From a virus: a stretch of DNA of 64,000 nucleotides. Both the position numbers and the translations under genes were made by a program. Positions within the stretch are counted from its first letter, which is position 1. Every line of letters starts with the position of its first letter. Below the pieces are notes generated by a model. It was not told where the DNA came from. It searched no databases and was given only the letters and a program-made list of their open reading frames with translations. Positions 50,146-60,512 of this stretch are shown here, in pieces. Location: positions 1 through 64,000 of IMG/VR virus record IMGVR_UViG_3300032046_000010; one strand, 5' to 3'.

Positions 50146-53100
50146 TCACAGGTTGTTGTTCACCGCGTTAGCTCCGATCATGTTCGCTGCCGCAAGGTCC
50201 CGCACGTTGCCTCCGGGGCAAACACAGCGGTTCAGCTGCCCGATGTTGTTCGAACTTCCAACTGCGAACGTCACACCCCAAGCACCAGCCGTCAACGTGG
50301 ACGTTACGTTGGAGCTGACCACGTTGCCGTTGCTGCTGACGTAGATGATGTCCAGCTGGATCGTCCCTGACAGCGGGTTCACGATGCCGGCCTGTCCGAT
50401 ACCGTTCATGACGTTGCCAGTGATCGAACAAGCTCCGCTGGTTCCGGCCGGAGACCAGATGGCATGACCCAGGATGTTGCGGAAGTAGTTGCCGGTGATG
50501 GCAGTGTAGGTTGCGCTGGCGTAGATGCCAATGCCACCGTTGACGTTGTTCCCGATGCGCCCCAGGTAGTTGCCGACCACCACGTGTCCCCAGCCACTGA
50601 GTCCGATTCCTACCGCACTGGTCGCAGCATCGCTGTTCCAGATTTCAACATGGTTGCCGATGACAACGCAATCGTATGTAGACTGGAGTCTGATGCCCCA
50701 GGTCCCGCCTCCCGCTCCCATCATCTTGCCTTCAACGTGATTGCCGGTGATGATGTGGCCGGTCCCCAACGCTCTGATCCCTGCCGCACCGACTCCGCCA
50801 CCTTGGGCTCCGTGACCCCAAACTAGGTTGTTTGAGATCACGTCGTATCCGCCCTCCACCAAGATGCCTTCGCGGTAGAACATCTCAACGCAGATGTTCC
50901 CATCAATCACGCATCGCTGCGGGGAACCTCCGCCCACCCAGATGCCGCCGTCGCCGTAGTAACTGATGTTGTTGGTGACGGCGCATTCCCATCCGTTCAC
51001 TGTGATGTCGAATGCTGTGGTGTAGCCACCACCATTGTAGTAGCAGATGTTGCCATCGTAGACCGACTGCCATGCCGCGCTGTAGATGGCTCCGGCTGAG
51101 TTGGTTTGCCCGGTGTCCATGACCAAGTTGTCGTTGACCTGGAACATCGCAGCGCTGGGAGACCAACAGAGGAAACCGAAGTCATGCATGACGGAGATGG
51201 TGTTGGACAGGAACTTGAGCGCCTGGTTGTTCAGGAAGTTGAACGGGACCACCAGCGCGTCCCGCGCAAGCGTGAAGTAGTTGTCCTCCACGGTCACGCG
51301 CGTGAACCCACCACGCAGATTGATGATGTCGCAATTGGTGGAGTACCCGCCGTTGAACAAGTTGTTCTGGATGTAGATGTCTTCGACAACATCGAAGTCG
51401 AACACGTATTCATTGGGGCTTCCGCTAGCGCCGGAGCGCCAGATGTAGTTGCCTTCCCAACGGCTGTTCGAAACAGGCATCCCCAACCCGCCGGTGGTGA
51501 ACACATAGTCCAGGAATCCGGCCTGAACCTCGTTGCCCTGGAACTTGAACCGCTTGATGCCGGAACCCACATCAACCAGGGCGCAGAACGTGCCGCCCGC
51601 GCCTCCGCCGTACGCAAAGAGTGTATCACGCATCGTCACGTCGCTGCACTGGATGTAGAACAGCGGAGCGCCGGTGAACGACCACGACACCATCGAGTTG
51701 GATTGCTTCAGATTGGACCGAATGGTCACAGGTGTGTTGATGCTGATCGTCTGCGTCTCCACCAACGGCCCACTGATAACGATCTCCACAGGCGCGTAGC
51801 GATGCGGGACCACGCCCCACACGTTGGTGGCCAAGTTGACCCAATCCACCGCCGCCTTCAAGCTCTGGAAGTTGTAGATGCGCGGGTTGCCGGGTCCGGC
51901 GAAGCCGACCGGCCCCACGGTCACCGACACGTTCCGGTCACTCTGACTGGTGAAGAACCGGAGATCAGACAGTCCGCTCAGGTTGGCTCCATCGCTGTAC
52001 ACGGAACAGATCTGAACGTATCCGTCCGTGAAAGCCGTTGTGTAGGTCAGGGTGGATACAAGTGCCCCGGTGTCGTCCACATACACGTAGTAGGTTCCAG
52101 GCACAGGGAAAGCGAAGCTGATTGGGGAAAGCAGTGCTTCACGAATACACCTGAGACCGCTTCCGTTGTCTTTGGCAATCAGCACGCTTCCGGCTGTGAA
52201 GCCCAGTGATGTACCAATCCCAATAGAAGGCTCGATGCCGTAGTTGACACCACATGCGAAGTGGTTGGACTCGATGTCTTGTGCCTCGTTGAGCGACTCC
52301 ACGATGGACGGATGCGTGAAGTGGCTCATCTGTCCCCACGTAGGCAGCATCACATCGAATCCAGACAGGTTGACCCCGCCCGCTCCGAACGTGTATGGAT
52401 CCCTGAAGTTGAGATCCGCTCCGCCGTATGTGATGGAGTCGATGATGGCGGTGGCACCAGCAAGGTACAGGGTGCCGTCCAAGTACACGGAGTGCGTGAA
52501 GCCGGTCCCGGCTCCCCAAAAGAACGACATGGGAGCGCCGGCAGGCCACGGGCCAGCGCCGGTGACCTCAAAGAACATGTAGCCAGCGCCCTCATAGATG
52601 CTGTAGTCATCAAACTGGAACTCTGAGGACGAAGACATGACCAAGTTGCCGATGAGGTCCACGTCGCCGCCGATGTAGGTGTCGCCATCCTCATCGACTC
52701 CGAACACCCTGGCAGCCAGCGCGTCCAAGACTGTGATCTGATCCTCGTTGACATCGAGCACATCGGCCGTGACCTGGACCTTGGTGTCACCATGGATGTC
52801 GATGCGCGTGATCTCGGACCACGCACTTGCGGTCCACGCGATGACGTGCTGGTCCACCGTGCTGATCTGGCCTGGCAGAACCGGAGTGCCCGGCCCGCCT
52901 CCGGTGATGGCGGCGAGGAACAGCACGCCCGGGGTGGTCCGCAAGTCACCGCTGGTCTGGCGCTGGAAAGTCACGCCCAGCTCCTGGACCTTGTAGTCGG
53001 CCGGGGTCGTGCTGACGCTTCCGGCCATCTGCCCCAGGAGCCCACCGGTGTCGATGAAGTTGTTGAAGCCATTCCACTGAACGGCGCAGGTCTCAAAGGC

Positions 53101-53640
53101 TGCAGCTGGGATGTCGATCAGCGGGTTGGTCAACCAGATCTTGACGTTGCGTCCCACGTGGCTGACACCAGGCTCGGTGACACTATTCACGATGACACGA
53201 ACAAACGCGCCCATGTCGGTCACCAGGTTGGGAGTCCCCAGGTTGCCGATGCTCTCCTTGTACTGGGTGTAGTGCTTCCAACCCGTCCGGGGGTTGACCT
53301 CAACGCCGTCCTCCACGATGACGTGACGCAACCCCAGATGGTACACCACGCCCAGGCTGTTCTCGAACAGGATGTTGCTCAACAGCGGGTCGGCCGCGCC
53401 GAACTCGATGGTGTATCCATCTCCGCTCGCTCCGGCAAACGCAGCCGTGATCCTCACACCGTCCACGAATGCCGTGGGGATGACCGGCGTGAGCACATCG
53501 AAGCTGCCATCGTCGTTGAACACCCGGCTGTGGATGTCGATCTCCCTGTCGCGCAGGTAGTCCAGAAAGCCGGTGCGCAGCTGATCGTAGGGCAGCAGCT
53601 TCTTGGAGTACAGGTTCGTGAAAACAGCGCCGGTTCCCAT
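50146..53640 (-). CDS. Tail fibre / tailspike with parallel beta-helix
   Basis: 1164 aa. The N-terminal third is phage-particle-like (GLLGQMAGSVSTTPADYKVQ). From about residue 600 there are repeated beta-helix turns rich in N and G (VTMRDTLFAYGGG, IYIQNNLFNGGYSTNCD, VIDGNICVEMFYREGIL, ITGNHVEGK), typical of pectate-lyase-like right-handed helices that bind or cut surface sugars. Last gene of the tail module. GGAGG six bases before ATG. Confidence 0.85.
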   Translation of the reverse strand: MGTGAVFTNLYSKKLLPYDQLRTGFLDYLRDREIDIHSRVFNDDGSFDVLTPVIPTAFVDGVRITAAFAGASGDGYTIEFGAADPLLSNILFENSLGVVYHLGLRHVIVEDGVEVNPRTGWKHYTQYKESIGNLGTPNLVTDMGAFVRVIVNSVTEPGVSHVGRNVKIWLTNPLIDIPAAAFETCAVQWNGFNNFIDTGGLLGQMAGSVSTTPADYKVQELGVTFQRQTSGDLRTTPGVLFLAAITGGGPGTPVLPGQISTVDQHVIAWTASAWSEITRIDIHGDTKVQVTADVLDVNEDQITVLDALAARVFGVDEDGDTYIGGDVDLIGNLVMSSSSEFQFDDYSIYEGAGYMFFEVTGAGPWPAGAPMSFFWGAGTGFTHSVYLDGTLYLAGATAIIDSITYGGADLNFRDPYTFGAGGVNLSGFDVMLPTWGQMSHFTHPSIVESLNEAQDIESNHFACGVNYGIEPSIGIGTSLGFTAGSVLIAKDNGSGLRCIREALLSPISFAFPVPGTYYVYVDDTGALVSTLTYTTAFTDGYVQICSVYSDGANLSGLSDLRFFTSQSDRNVSVTVGPVGFAGPGNPRIYNFQSLKAAVDWVNLATNVWGVVPHRYAPVEIVISGPLVETQTISINTPVTIRSNLKQSNSMVSWSFTGAPLFYIQCSDVTMRDTLFAYGGGAGGTFCALVDVGSGIKRFKFQGNEVQAGFLDYVFTTGGLGMPVSNSRWEGNYIWRSGASGSPNEYVFDFDVVEDIYIQNNLFNGGYSTNCDIINLRGGFTRVTVEDNYFTLARDALVVPFNFLNNQALKFLSNTISVMHDFGFLCWSPSAAMFQVNDNLVMDTGQTNSAGAIYSAAWQSVYDGNICYYNGGGYTTAFDITVNGWECAVTNNISYYGDGGIWVGGGSPQRCVIDGNICVEMFYREGILVEGGYDVISNNLVWGHGAQGGGVGAAGIRALGTGHIITGNHVEGKMMGAGGGTWGIRLQSTYDCVVIGNHVEIWNSDAATSAVGIGLSGWGHVVVGNYLGRIGNNVNGGIGIYASATYTAITGNYFRNILGHAIWSPAGTSGACSITGNVMNGIGQAGIVNPLSGTIQLDIIYVSSNGNVVSSNVTSTLTAGAWGVTFAVGSSNNIGQLNRCVCPGGNVRDLAAANMIGANAVNNNL

Positions 53641-53652
53641 CTCAGACCTCCA

Positions 53653-54825
53653 TCACAGGACCCAGTTGTAGCTCTCTGTGGTCCCGCTCGGCTCGATGAT
53701 CGCCCAACGGAGCGGTTCACGGAACAGCTCCACGTTATCCACTTCCACGTCGTTGACCAGGGCCACATGAGCCATCTTGCCGTAGGCTGGCACAGGCCCA
53801 ACGCCTCCCGCCGCGATGACCTGCGTGCTGTCGATGAACACCAAGGCCCCCAACCCTGCGAGCGCCCTGATGCGCAGCTTGTACCAGGCGTCCACAGCGA
53901 TGGGGAATGAGGCGGATACCAACATGACGTTCAACCCGCCGACCACCCGCCAAAGCTCCACGTTGTTGAGAACGCCGGGGTACACGTTCACGTAGAAGTA
54001 GTCATTGATTGACTGCGTGAAGAACCAGAACTGGTGCCCAACGCCTGGTCCCGCCGGTCCAGTGATCTTGAACTTGTGCATCGTGATGATGTTGGTGAAC
54101 GCCGTGGCTCCCTGGATGGGGATGGACGGGACCTCGATTGACCCGGCCGGGATTCTGAACGTCAGAGCCGTCGTGATCGTCGCCGGAGCGCCGGACAGCG
54201 TGGTCCACTTGCCTCGCCCCTCGTTGAACTGGTCCATGAAGTCCACCAGCGAGACTTCAAACCGCTCCGACAGCGGGCGCATGATCTCCAGGACTCGCAG
54301 CAGCAGTTCTTCATCCAGGTTGCCATCGTCCATCACACGAATCTGTGAGGTGTACTCATCAAACCGGGTGATGGCATCCCCGATGATCCAGAAGTCGAAG
54401 CCGATCTGCTCTTCGCCCAGGATGGTCTCACCGACGATGACACGAAAGTCGAACCAGTTGCGGATGTAGGGTGTCTTGCCCGTCAACAGCCGGATGGCGA
54501 CCTCCGCCCCCAGCTCAGTGTACAACCGCTTCCAGAGCGCCGCTGCCGCTAGGATGAGCTTGCGTTTGGTGGAGGGTGACAACCTGTCGAGGATGGCGCT
54601 GTAGCGGCTGGTGAAGCCGACGATGGCGGCCAGGTAGTCCAGCAGGTCATCCGGGCACAGTTCCGGGTTGATGAGATTGGGGAGTGCCTGGATGCGCGCT
54701 TCAACCCAATCGCGCCAGTACTGTGGCCGCTCCAAGTATCGCTTCAGGAACAGACCGCCCGCATCCCGGTCCTGATCACGGATGGGCCGGATGAGCCCTT
54801 TGTACAGGTCGAAGGTCGTCATCAT
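53653..54825 (-). CDS. Tail protein I-like baseplate protein with lectin-like C-terminus
   Basis: 390 aa. The N-terminal 200 aa (LYKGLIRPIRDQDRDAGGLF and CPDDLLDYLAAIVGF) resemble P2 gpI-type tail proteins that link baseplate to fibres. The C-terminal part is beta-rich, jelly-roll-like (TALTFRIPAGSIEVPSIPIQ and VDAWYKLRIRALAGLGALVF). Confidence 0.75.
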   Translation of the reverse strand: MMTTFDLYKGLIRPIRDQDRDAGGLFLKRYLERPQYWRDWVEARIQALPNLINPELCPDDLLDYLAAIVGFTSRYSAILDRLSPSTKRKLILAAAALWKRLYTELGAEVAIRLLTGKTPYIRNWFDFRVIVGETILGEEQIGFDFWIIGDAITRFDEYTSQIRVMDDGNLDEELLLRVLEIMRPLSERFEVSLVDFMDQFNEGRGKWTTLSGAPATITTALTFRIPAGSIEVPSIPIQGATAFTNIITMHKFKITGPAGPGVGHQFWFFTQSINDYFYVNVYPGVLNNVELWRVVGGLNVMLVSASFPIAVDAWYKLRIRALAGLGALVFIDSTQVIAAGGVGPVPAYGKMAHVALVNDVEVDNVELFREPLRWAIIEPSGTTESYNWVL

Positions 54826-54831
54826 CCGCTC

Positions 54832-57012
54832 CTACGGCACCAGCGTGATCGTGACGGTCCCGATGATGGGCAACTCCTGAGCCGTCAGGATGGTGTCTGT
54901 CGCAGGAGTCACCACGATCACGTTGCGCGGCCGGGGGTCCGATTCCATGATGGCCGTCACGATCTTGGAAACCGGGATCAGCTCACCGAACTCCCACTCC
55001 CATTCCGTGCTTTCTGTCCCGTCGCTGTTCTTCAGCTTCGCTTCTGGATTGAGCAGGGCTGTCACAGCCGCAACTGCTGACGTGAGGTTCCCGCCATAGA
55101 CTGTGGCCACGACGTTGATGACCCTGGGTGTGTAGTTGACGGCCACGACCTGCTGGTTCATCACGATGATGCCCCTGATCTTGCGGGCTGTGTCACCGTT
55201 GAAGTAGGTTTCCAGGTCGTCCAGCTCATCCGAAGTCGCCAACAGCCCGCCGTTCTTGACCAGCACCACCTCGACCGTCTTGGGGCCAAACCCTCCCTCA
55301 ATTGCCAAGGCTCTGCTGAACAGGTCGGAGCCATCCGTGGTCTTGTACGACTCCACCAGATCTACCACATCCGGCACTGATGTCGCCTTCCCGAAGTTGC
55401 GTAGTGAAGCTGGACCCAGGATCTTGGCCCGCTCCAATCCTTGCGGCGTGCTACCTTCCTTCGGCGCGTAGCCCTCTGCGACACGTGGGTTGCTGACGTC
55501 TGCGATGTAGGCCACGCCGCTCCGGTTCACGACGATGGTGTTGGAACCGACGTTGCCATCCTGGTCCTCCATCGTGCGGTAGGTCGCCCTGATGTTGTCG
55601 ATGCCTGCCGCCGGGACCTTCCCGTTCACACCGTCACCGAACGCGATAGTGGCTCGCCCGTCGCTGTCGAACGTGACCCTGTAGTGCTTGTCGCTGCCGT
55701 TGGAGGTGAGGAACGTCGCAACACGGGTCCAGACTTCCTCAATCGCCCCTTCGGTCACGTAGACCATGATGCCGCTGTCCAGGACCGGGAACCGCGCCAG
55801 CGTGCACTCCTGGTCCGGCAACCCGGTGGATGAGGCCAGCGGAGCATCCTCCCGGCTCCGACCTTGGACTACATCCGTGAAGGCATATTGTTTGCCGTAC
55901 TGGATGAGGATCTTGGTCAACGTAGGAGCCACGGGCGCGAACACACTGATGATGCGGAACCTGATCCAGTACGCAGTGATGCCGTTGATCTCGGTCTTGG
56001 TCCACCACTTCGTTGCGCTCTTGGGGACCGTGTAGTCCACGTCCCTCAAACCTGGAGCGGCCGTGAAGCTGACGCTCGCGTCAACAGAGTCGTCCATCTC
56101 ATCCCAATCGCGTCCCACGGTGTAGTCACGCAAGTCCAGCGACGGGACGGTCTGTCCAAGGAATCCGACCGTGTCCACGCGGTTCACGCCGCCGACGTAG
56201 GCGCTGGCGATGTCCTGGTACGCTCCAGTCTGGTTACACCTGACGCGGATGGTGGTCCCGGTACGGCTGGCCGTTCCCATCAGTCCGTTCAGTTCCAGCC
56301 GGAGGCCCGTGCCGATGTTGGTCACGTTGTCAGGCTTGCCATCGTCCCAATCGCCGTCATAGAACTCCCAGACACCGACAATGCCGGTGGCGGAGCCGAT
56401 GATGGTGTTGCGCACCTTGTTCCACCCGATGGAAGTGTGCCCGAAGTACAAGATGTCACCAGGTGTGGCTCCGGCTCCCCAAGTCGGAGACCACGGCCCG
56501 GCTCCGTTGGCGTTGGCTGTTTCGTCCGTGTAGGCGAGCAGCACACCATCGTAGGCGAAACAAGCGACCAACTGATCCGTCCGCAAGGTTGAGAACAGTT
56601 CTGACACCTCATACTCGATGGGTGGCTCCGTCGCCGTCGCCCGCGTGGCGAACACAGCGCCCTTCGGGATGAGGTTGACAGTCGATGTGAAGGCCTGCGA
56701 TAGCCTGTGGACCAACACAGCATCGGCCGGACTGGTCTGCGCCAGCTGATAGTCGATCAGCGCCAAGAGCGCCACCACGCTGTCACGGAGCCGTGCCGTG
56801 GGCAGGAACATCTCGTTGGCCGTGATGTCGAGCAGCACGTTGTTGAGGTGGGTGCTGGCGCAAATCACGGACGCCAGTTGCATGAACGGTTCCTCTGGCG
56901 ACTCGTCCAGCGACAGCCCCTGGTCCCTGAAGTACTGGATCACGTCTTCAAGAAGCTCTCCATAGTAGAACCCTGACCATTCAAAGGTCGGAACGCTCAC
57001 TGTGGCCGTCAT
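54832..57012 (-). CDS. Baseplate J-like protein
   Basis: 726 aa from MTATVSVPTFEWSGFYYGEL. N-terminal region with SPEEPFMQLASVICASTHLN and QLAQTSPADAVLVHRLSQAF, and C-terminal VNVVATVYGGNLTSAVAAVT, typical of baseplate J / T4 gp6-like wedge proteins. A central beta-rich insertion makes it longer than P2 gpJ (about 300 aa). It forms the iris of the baseplate. Confidence 0.83.
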   Translation of the reverse strand: MTATVSVPTFEWSGFYYGELLEDVIQYFRDQGLSLDESPEEPFMQLASVICASTHLNNVLLDITANEMFLPTARLRDSVVALLALIDYQLAQTSPADAVLVHRLSQAFTSTVNLIPKGAVFATRATATEPPIEYEVSELFSTLRTDQLVACFAYDGVLLAYTDETANANGAGPWSPTWGAGATPGDILYFGHTSIGWNKVRNTIIGSATGIVGVWEFYDGDWDDGKPDNVTNIGTGLRLELNGLMGTASRTGTTIRVRCNQTGAYQDIASAYVGGVNRVDTVGFLGQTVPSLDLRDYTVGRDWDEMDDSVDASVSFTAAPGLRDVDYTVPKSATKWWTKTEINGITAYWIRFRIISVFAPVAPTLTKILIQYGKQYAFTDVVQGRSREDAPLASSTGLPDQECTLARFPVLDSGIMVYVTEGAIEEVWTRVATFLTSNGSDKHYRVTFDSDGRATIAFGDGVNGKVPAAGIDNIRATYRTMEDQDGNVGSNTIVVNRSGVAYIADVSNPRVAEGYAPKEGSTPQGLERAKILGPASLRNFGKATSVPDVVDLVESYKTTDGSDLFSRALAIEGGFGPKTVEVVLVKNGGLLATSDELDDLETYFNGDTARKIRGIIVMNQQVVAVNYTPRVINVVATVYGGNLTSAVAAVTALLNPEAKLKNSDGTESTEWEWEFGELIPVSKIVTAIMESDPRPRNVIVVTPATDTILTAQELPIIGTVTITLVP

Positions 57013-57013
57013 C

Positions 57014-57412
57014 TCAGCCCTCCAGAACCCGGGCGGTGCCGAACCGCCCCACCCCAAGCCGCAGGTCCTTGGGTGTCCGTGTCTTGAGGTCGATGTACTG
57101 GATCTCGATCATCGCCTCACCGCTGTCGTTGCGTCCCAGGTTGGTGACGATGCGCTTCAGCTTCGCCCGCCCCTCCCGTTGGAACCTGGCAAAGCGCCGC
57201 TCGATGTACTCATGGATACGCCCGCGCACGGCTCCGTCGTTGATGTCGAACACGTTGTCTTCACTGATGCCGACGTTCGTGAACGGGTTGTCGCACTCGC
57301 AATCGCTCAAGGACAGCGCGATGATCTTGGCCAGCTGCTCGCTCTCATCCTCAATCATCCGTGCCTTCCCGCCGGGACCAGGCAACACGGGAATCTGTAG
57401 ACCTCGCAGCAT
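57014..57412 (-). CDS. gp25-like baseplate wedge protein
   Basis: 132 aa. CECDNPFTNVGISEDNVFDI and REGRAKLKRIVTNLGRN match the gp25/gpW baseplate wedge family. Adjacent to J-like and V-like genes as expected for a contractile tail. Confidence 0.83.
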   Translation of the reverse strand: MLRGLQIPVLPGPGGKARMIEDESEQLAKIIALSLSDCECDNPFTNVGISEDNVFDINDGAVRGRIHEYIERRFARFQREGRAKLKRIVTNLGRNDSGEAMIEIQYIDLKTRTPKDLRLGVGRFGTARVLEG

Positions 57413-57416
57413 CGCC

Positions 57417-57563
57417 TCACTCCTTGAAAGAGGATACCGCGCCCGGGTCGCCGGACGGAACCCACACCAACTTCCTGCGTGCTTCCTGGGCCCCTTCCCT
57501 TGCTACATAGGGCGACCCAGGTGTTGACCTGAGAGGCTGCAGCGCAATGGAATAGCCTGGCAT
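57417..57563 (-). CDS. 48-aa small protein between gp25-like and gpV-like genes
   Basis: ATG at 57563, five bases after the upstream stop; the stop at 57417-57419 lies four bases before the gp25-like start. The protein begins MPGYSIALQPLRSTPGSPYV and ends AVSSFKE, basic in the middle. Its perfect fit in the otherwise gene-free gap supports it. No family is recognised; a PAAR-like tip or adaptor role is possible but unsupported. Confidence 0.6.
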   Translation of the reverse strand: MPGYSIALQPLRSTPGSPYVAREGAQEARRKLVWVPSGDPGAVSSFKE

Positions 57564-57568
57564 CAAGG

Positions 57569-58291
57569 TCACTCCACCAGGTGTTTCGTGGAAAGGACTG
57601 AAGTTGGCGGTGGCGTAAGTGGCGGCGGTGATGGCGGGCTTGGCGGACCAGGAGCCGCTGTCGGGTGAACATGCCCGCTGAAAATGGGGATCAGAGTGCT
57701 GGTGATCCAGTTGACCAGGGTCTCACCCTTGACCAGGTGCTCCGTCGCTCCGGCTCCGACCTTGATGCCTGCCGCCTCCATCTCGATGCCGCTGGCCTTC
57801 CACTCGATGTAGTGCCCATCCTTGGAGAGCACCTTCACACCATTGGTGCTGAGCAACAAGCTGTTGCCGCTCTTGTCCTGTAGCAGCGCCTGTTCCTGCC
57901 CCTCCGTGTCATCAAACAGCAGGATGTTGCCGGCCGGGGTACGGATGCCGCGCCGCTTCGGGTAGTTGGTCTTGAAGTCATCCGGCAGCTGCTGTGCTTC
58001 GTTGTACAGCGCGGCCCGGTAGCGTGCGTTGGGTGCTACCAGTGACGACTCGCCAGGCATCTCATCAGACTTCATGCTGTCGGTCACTTCCAGCTCAACC
58101 TGGTCGCCCTCGTCAGGTGGAAAGAACCAGCCAGCCAACTTGCTCGACACGTAGGGGAAGCACGGTTCAATCCAGTAGGGCAACTCACGGTCGGTGCGGA
58201 CCAGCCCGGGGCATCGAGCCTTGATGCGCCCTCGCTGCTCCGGGTCCTCCACGTTGGTCACAACCCCAATCTGGATCGTCACGTTCCTCAT
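57569..58291 (-). CDS. gpV/gp5-like baseplate spike protein
   Basis: 240 aa. N-terminal OB fold (IQIGVVTNVEDPEQRGRIKA and GDQVELEV) followed by a repeated beta segment (GNSLLLSTNGVKVLSKDGHY) and a Pro/Ser-rich tail (PGPPSPPSPPPLTPPPTS). Matches phage baseplate assembly protein V / T4 gp5 spikes that pierce the host surface. Confidence 0.85.
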   Translation of the reverse strand: MRNVTIQIGVVTNVEDPEQRGRIKARCPGLVRTDRELPYWIEPCFPYVSSKLAGWFFPPDEGDQVELEVTDSMKSDEMPGESSLVAPNARYRAALYNEAQQLPDDFKTNYPKRRGIRTPAGNILLFDDTEGQEQALLQDKSGNSLLLSTNGVKVLSKDGHYIEWKASGIEMEAAGIKVGAGATEHLVKGETLVNWITSTLIPIFSGHVHPTAAPGPPSPPSPPPLTPPPTSVLSTKHLVE

Positions 58292-59742
58292 GACTCCAGC
58301 ACCTTGTTCGCCTTGAACTCCGTCTTGAAGCCCTGGTCTGGAACAAACTTGTGACGGACCATCGTCAGTTCCCAGTTGCCGTCAAGCCGCGCTCCCAGCC
58401 CCACCAGACGATGAACTTGACGTGCCTTCAGGGTCTCAATCCCGATCAACTCGCCGGTCCCGGTCACGAAGCTGTTGCGCCGCGCTCTCATCCACCTGCG
58501 CGCAAAGTCCAGCGCGTCTGCTGCGCTCGTGAACGGCCTGTCCGATACCACATCGATGGCGTGCCCAGCCGCAGCGATTCGCAGCGAGGTGGCTGATGTG
58601 ATCTCTTCTTCAACGTGTTGTGTCTCGGTCCCGGCTCGCATCCGGCCGTCCGGCCGTCGTGTTGCCGTGTGGCGGGAGGCCCGGCCCGCGCCGCTCTGGT
58701 AACGGGGGTTTGAGCCTGCTTCGGTCGCGCCTTCCTCCGTGATGTACTGCCAGTCGCCGGTCACCCGGTCCCAGTACATCACCTTGACCTCTGCCACGCC
58801 GTCGTCCAGGCTGTATTCCGGGTCAAAGCTCAGTAGCGTTGATTGACTCCCGGCCCGGTATCGGAAAGTGTAGATGGGGTCCTGGTTCTCAGGGAACGAC
58901 CGCCAGTGTAGCACCCACACCTTCCGGCCGCTGTAGTCATAGTCCACCCAGAAGTCACGGCTGTTGACGTTGGCCAGTCCCTGGACCAGTGCATAGTCGC
59001 TCATGTCGCGCTTCTGAACCACATCGTCAACCCGGTCGGTGTCGTCCACTTCAGCCAGGAACCCGTATTTGTCCGCGATGTTCCTGATGACCTCGCTGTG
59101 AGTCATCTGCGGGAACACCGCGCCCTCTTCATCGTCCTGCGCGCCCCTCCGCTCCGTCCGGCCGTTGCCCACCACCTTGATCTCGCTCCGCTCCCCCATC
59201 ATCAGCTTGGAGGCATCGAAGCCGGTGATCTCCAACCCAGACATCCCCTCCTGCGGGAACCTGGGCGCATGACGCCACAGCTTAGCACGTCCCAGATGAA
59301 CAGACCGACTGTATGGGCCGTAGCCTCCCAGGATGTCTACCTCGTTGCCGGGCAGGAACACCTTGTGGGATGTGAAGTCGGGCATCATCTGGTTCTCAGG
59401 GTCTGAAGCCTCGCCCAGCACATCGAACTGGTGAGACGGATTCAGGATGTGAATCTTGAGCTTGTCGCACATCCCGACAGCCGTCTCATACTCAACCAGT
59501 TGGATGAACCTGGTGATGTCCTGCCAGATCCACTCGCCCTCGACCTCGACCGCATAGAACGGTCCCAGGTCATCCCCGAACATCCGGCCTCCCGGCCCGC
59601 TGAACGACATCGCCGCAGCTGGATCAGGGGTCACGAACGGGTTGTTGGGCGACAACGCAATCGTGCGCGGGGTACGGAACCCGGGAACCCGCCCGCGTGG
59701 CGGTCCATAGAATGGGTTGACGCTGGACAGGGTCGGCGGCAT
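58288..59742 (-). CDS. gpD/gp27-like tail hub protein
   Basis: 484 aa. The pattern LEITGFDASKLMMGERSEIK, THSEVIRNIADKYGF and a C-terminal ARQVHRLVGLGARLDGNWEL matches late-control-D/T4 gp27 hub proteins that form the ring holding the spike. The start at a TGATG junction (59742) is preferred; another ATG lies at 59751. Confidence 0.82.
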   Translation of the reverse strand: MPPTLSSVNPFYGPPRGRVPGFRTPRTIALSPNNPFVTPDPAAAMSFSGPGGRMFGDDLGPFYAVEVEGEWIWQDITRFIQLVEYETAVGMCDKLKIHILNPSHQFDVLGEASDPENQMMPDFTSHKVFLPGNEVDILGGYGPYSRSVHLGRAKLWRHAPRFPQEGMSGLEITGFDASKLMMGERSEIKVVGNGRTERRGAQDDEEGAVFPQMTHSEVIRNIADKYGFLAEVDDTDRVDDVVQKRDMSDYALVQGLANVNSRDFWVDYDYSGRKVWVLHWRSFPENQDPIYTFRYRAGSQSTLLSFDPEYSLDDGVAEVKVMYWDRVTGDWQYITEEGATEAGSNPRYQSGAGRASRHTATRRPDGRMRAGTETQHVEEEITSATSLRIAAAGHAIDVVSDRPFTSAADALDFARRWMRARRNSFVTGTGELIGIETLKARQVHRLVGLGARLDGNWELTMVRHKFVPDQGFKTEFKANKVLES

Positions 59743-60503
59743 CAGCTCCATCTCCTGATGCTGTGGCTGATGTAGTCTCGGTTCAGCCGGTTGAAGGCTT
59801 GCTGCCGGAGTGTGACGAACGCCTCTGTGCGGACCAGCGGGATGGAGTACGGTTCCACCCTGTCATAGCGGAGGTCACGAGGGTCGGGGCAGATGACCAG
59901 TTCGCCTTCGGTCAGGATGGCCTGGTAGGGATGCCGCCTCCGCAACAGGTCGCCCAAGTGCGGGTTCAGGTAGATGGAGCTGGACACGTGTTCGTAGGTT
60001 TCGCCGCTCGCCGCTCTGTAGTAGCGCGTCCCAACCGGAGGCGCATTGGGGTCCGACAACTCGATGTCAAATGACGTGTAGCGGCGCATGGTGATGGACA
60101 GGACCGCTCCGCGCAGCGAGCCATCATTGCGCAAACTGTCGTACTTGATGCCGCCGATGCCCTCGACCACCACGCGCTCGTTGACGACCGTTCCCCAGAC
60201 AAACCGGAAGATGTGCGGCCGTCCCAGGTCTGCGTCCGGCTTGATCAGGTCCTTGAGTTGCTTCAGCCGGTCATCGATGTTGTCCTGGCTGTGCTTGGCG
60301 AACAGCCGGACCTCGATGCGCACCTGCCGACTCTGTCCGTGGGTCCACTGCGTGATCGGGTCCTCACGGCTCAGCGCGAACACTTCACTGAACGATGTGG
60401 AGACTTCCTCACCCACGCTGATGGCGGGGTACTCACCCTCAAACTCATCGCCACCGTCCAGGTCGATGAGCTTCCAATGCTGCTGGTTTCCCGGCTTGCT
60501 CAT
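59742..60503 (-). CDS. LysM-containing baseplate/tail adaptor protein
   Basis: 253 aa. N-terminal beta-rich part, then a LysM-like module (RYYRAASGETYEHVSSSIYL, then NPHLGDLLRRR) as in T4 gp53 or gpX-like tail proteins. It lies between tape measure and hub, the usual place for such adaptors. Confidence 0.75.
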   Translation of the reverse strand: MSKPGNQQHWKLIDLDGGDEFEGEYPAISVGEEVSTSFSEVFALSREDPITQWTHGQSRQVRIEVRLFAKHSQDNIDDRLKQLKDLIKPDADLGRPHIFRFVWGTVVNERVVVEGIGGIKYDSLRNDGSLRGAVLSITMRRYTSFDIELSDPNAPPVGTRYYRAASGETYEHVSSSIYLNPHLGDLLRRRHPYQAILTEGELVICPDPRDLRYDRVEPYSIPLVRTEAFVTLRQQAFNRLNRDYISHSIRRWS

Positions 60504-60512
60504 CTCGCGCTC

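Noticed and set aside
57355-57672. 105-aa minus-strand frame
   Set aside because: Overlaps three genes in another frame; the coupled 48-aa frame at 57417-57563 explains the gap better.
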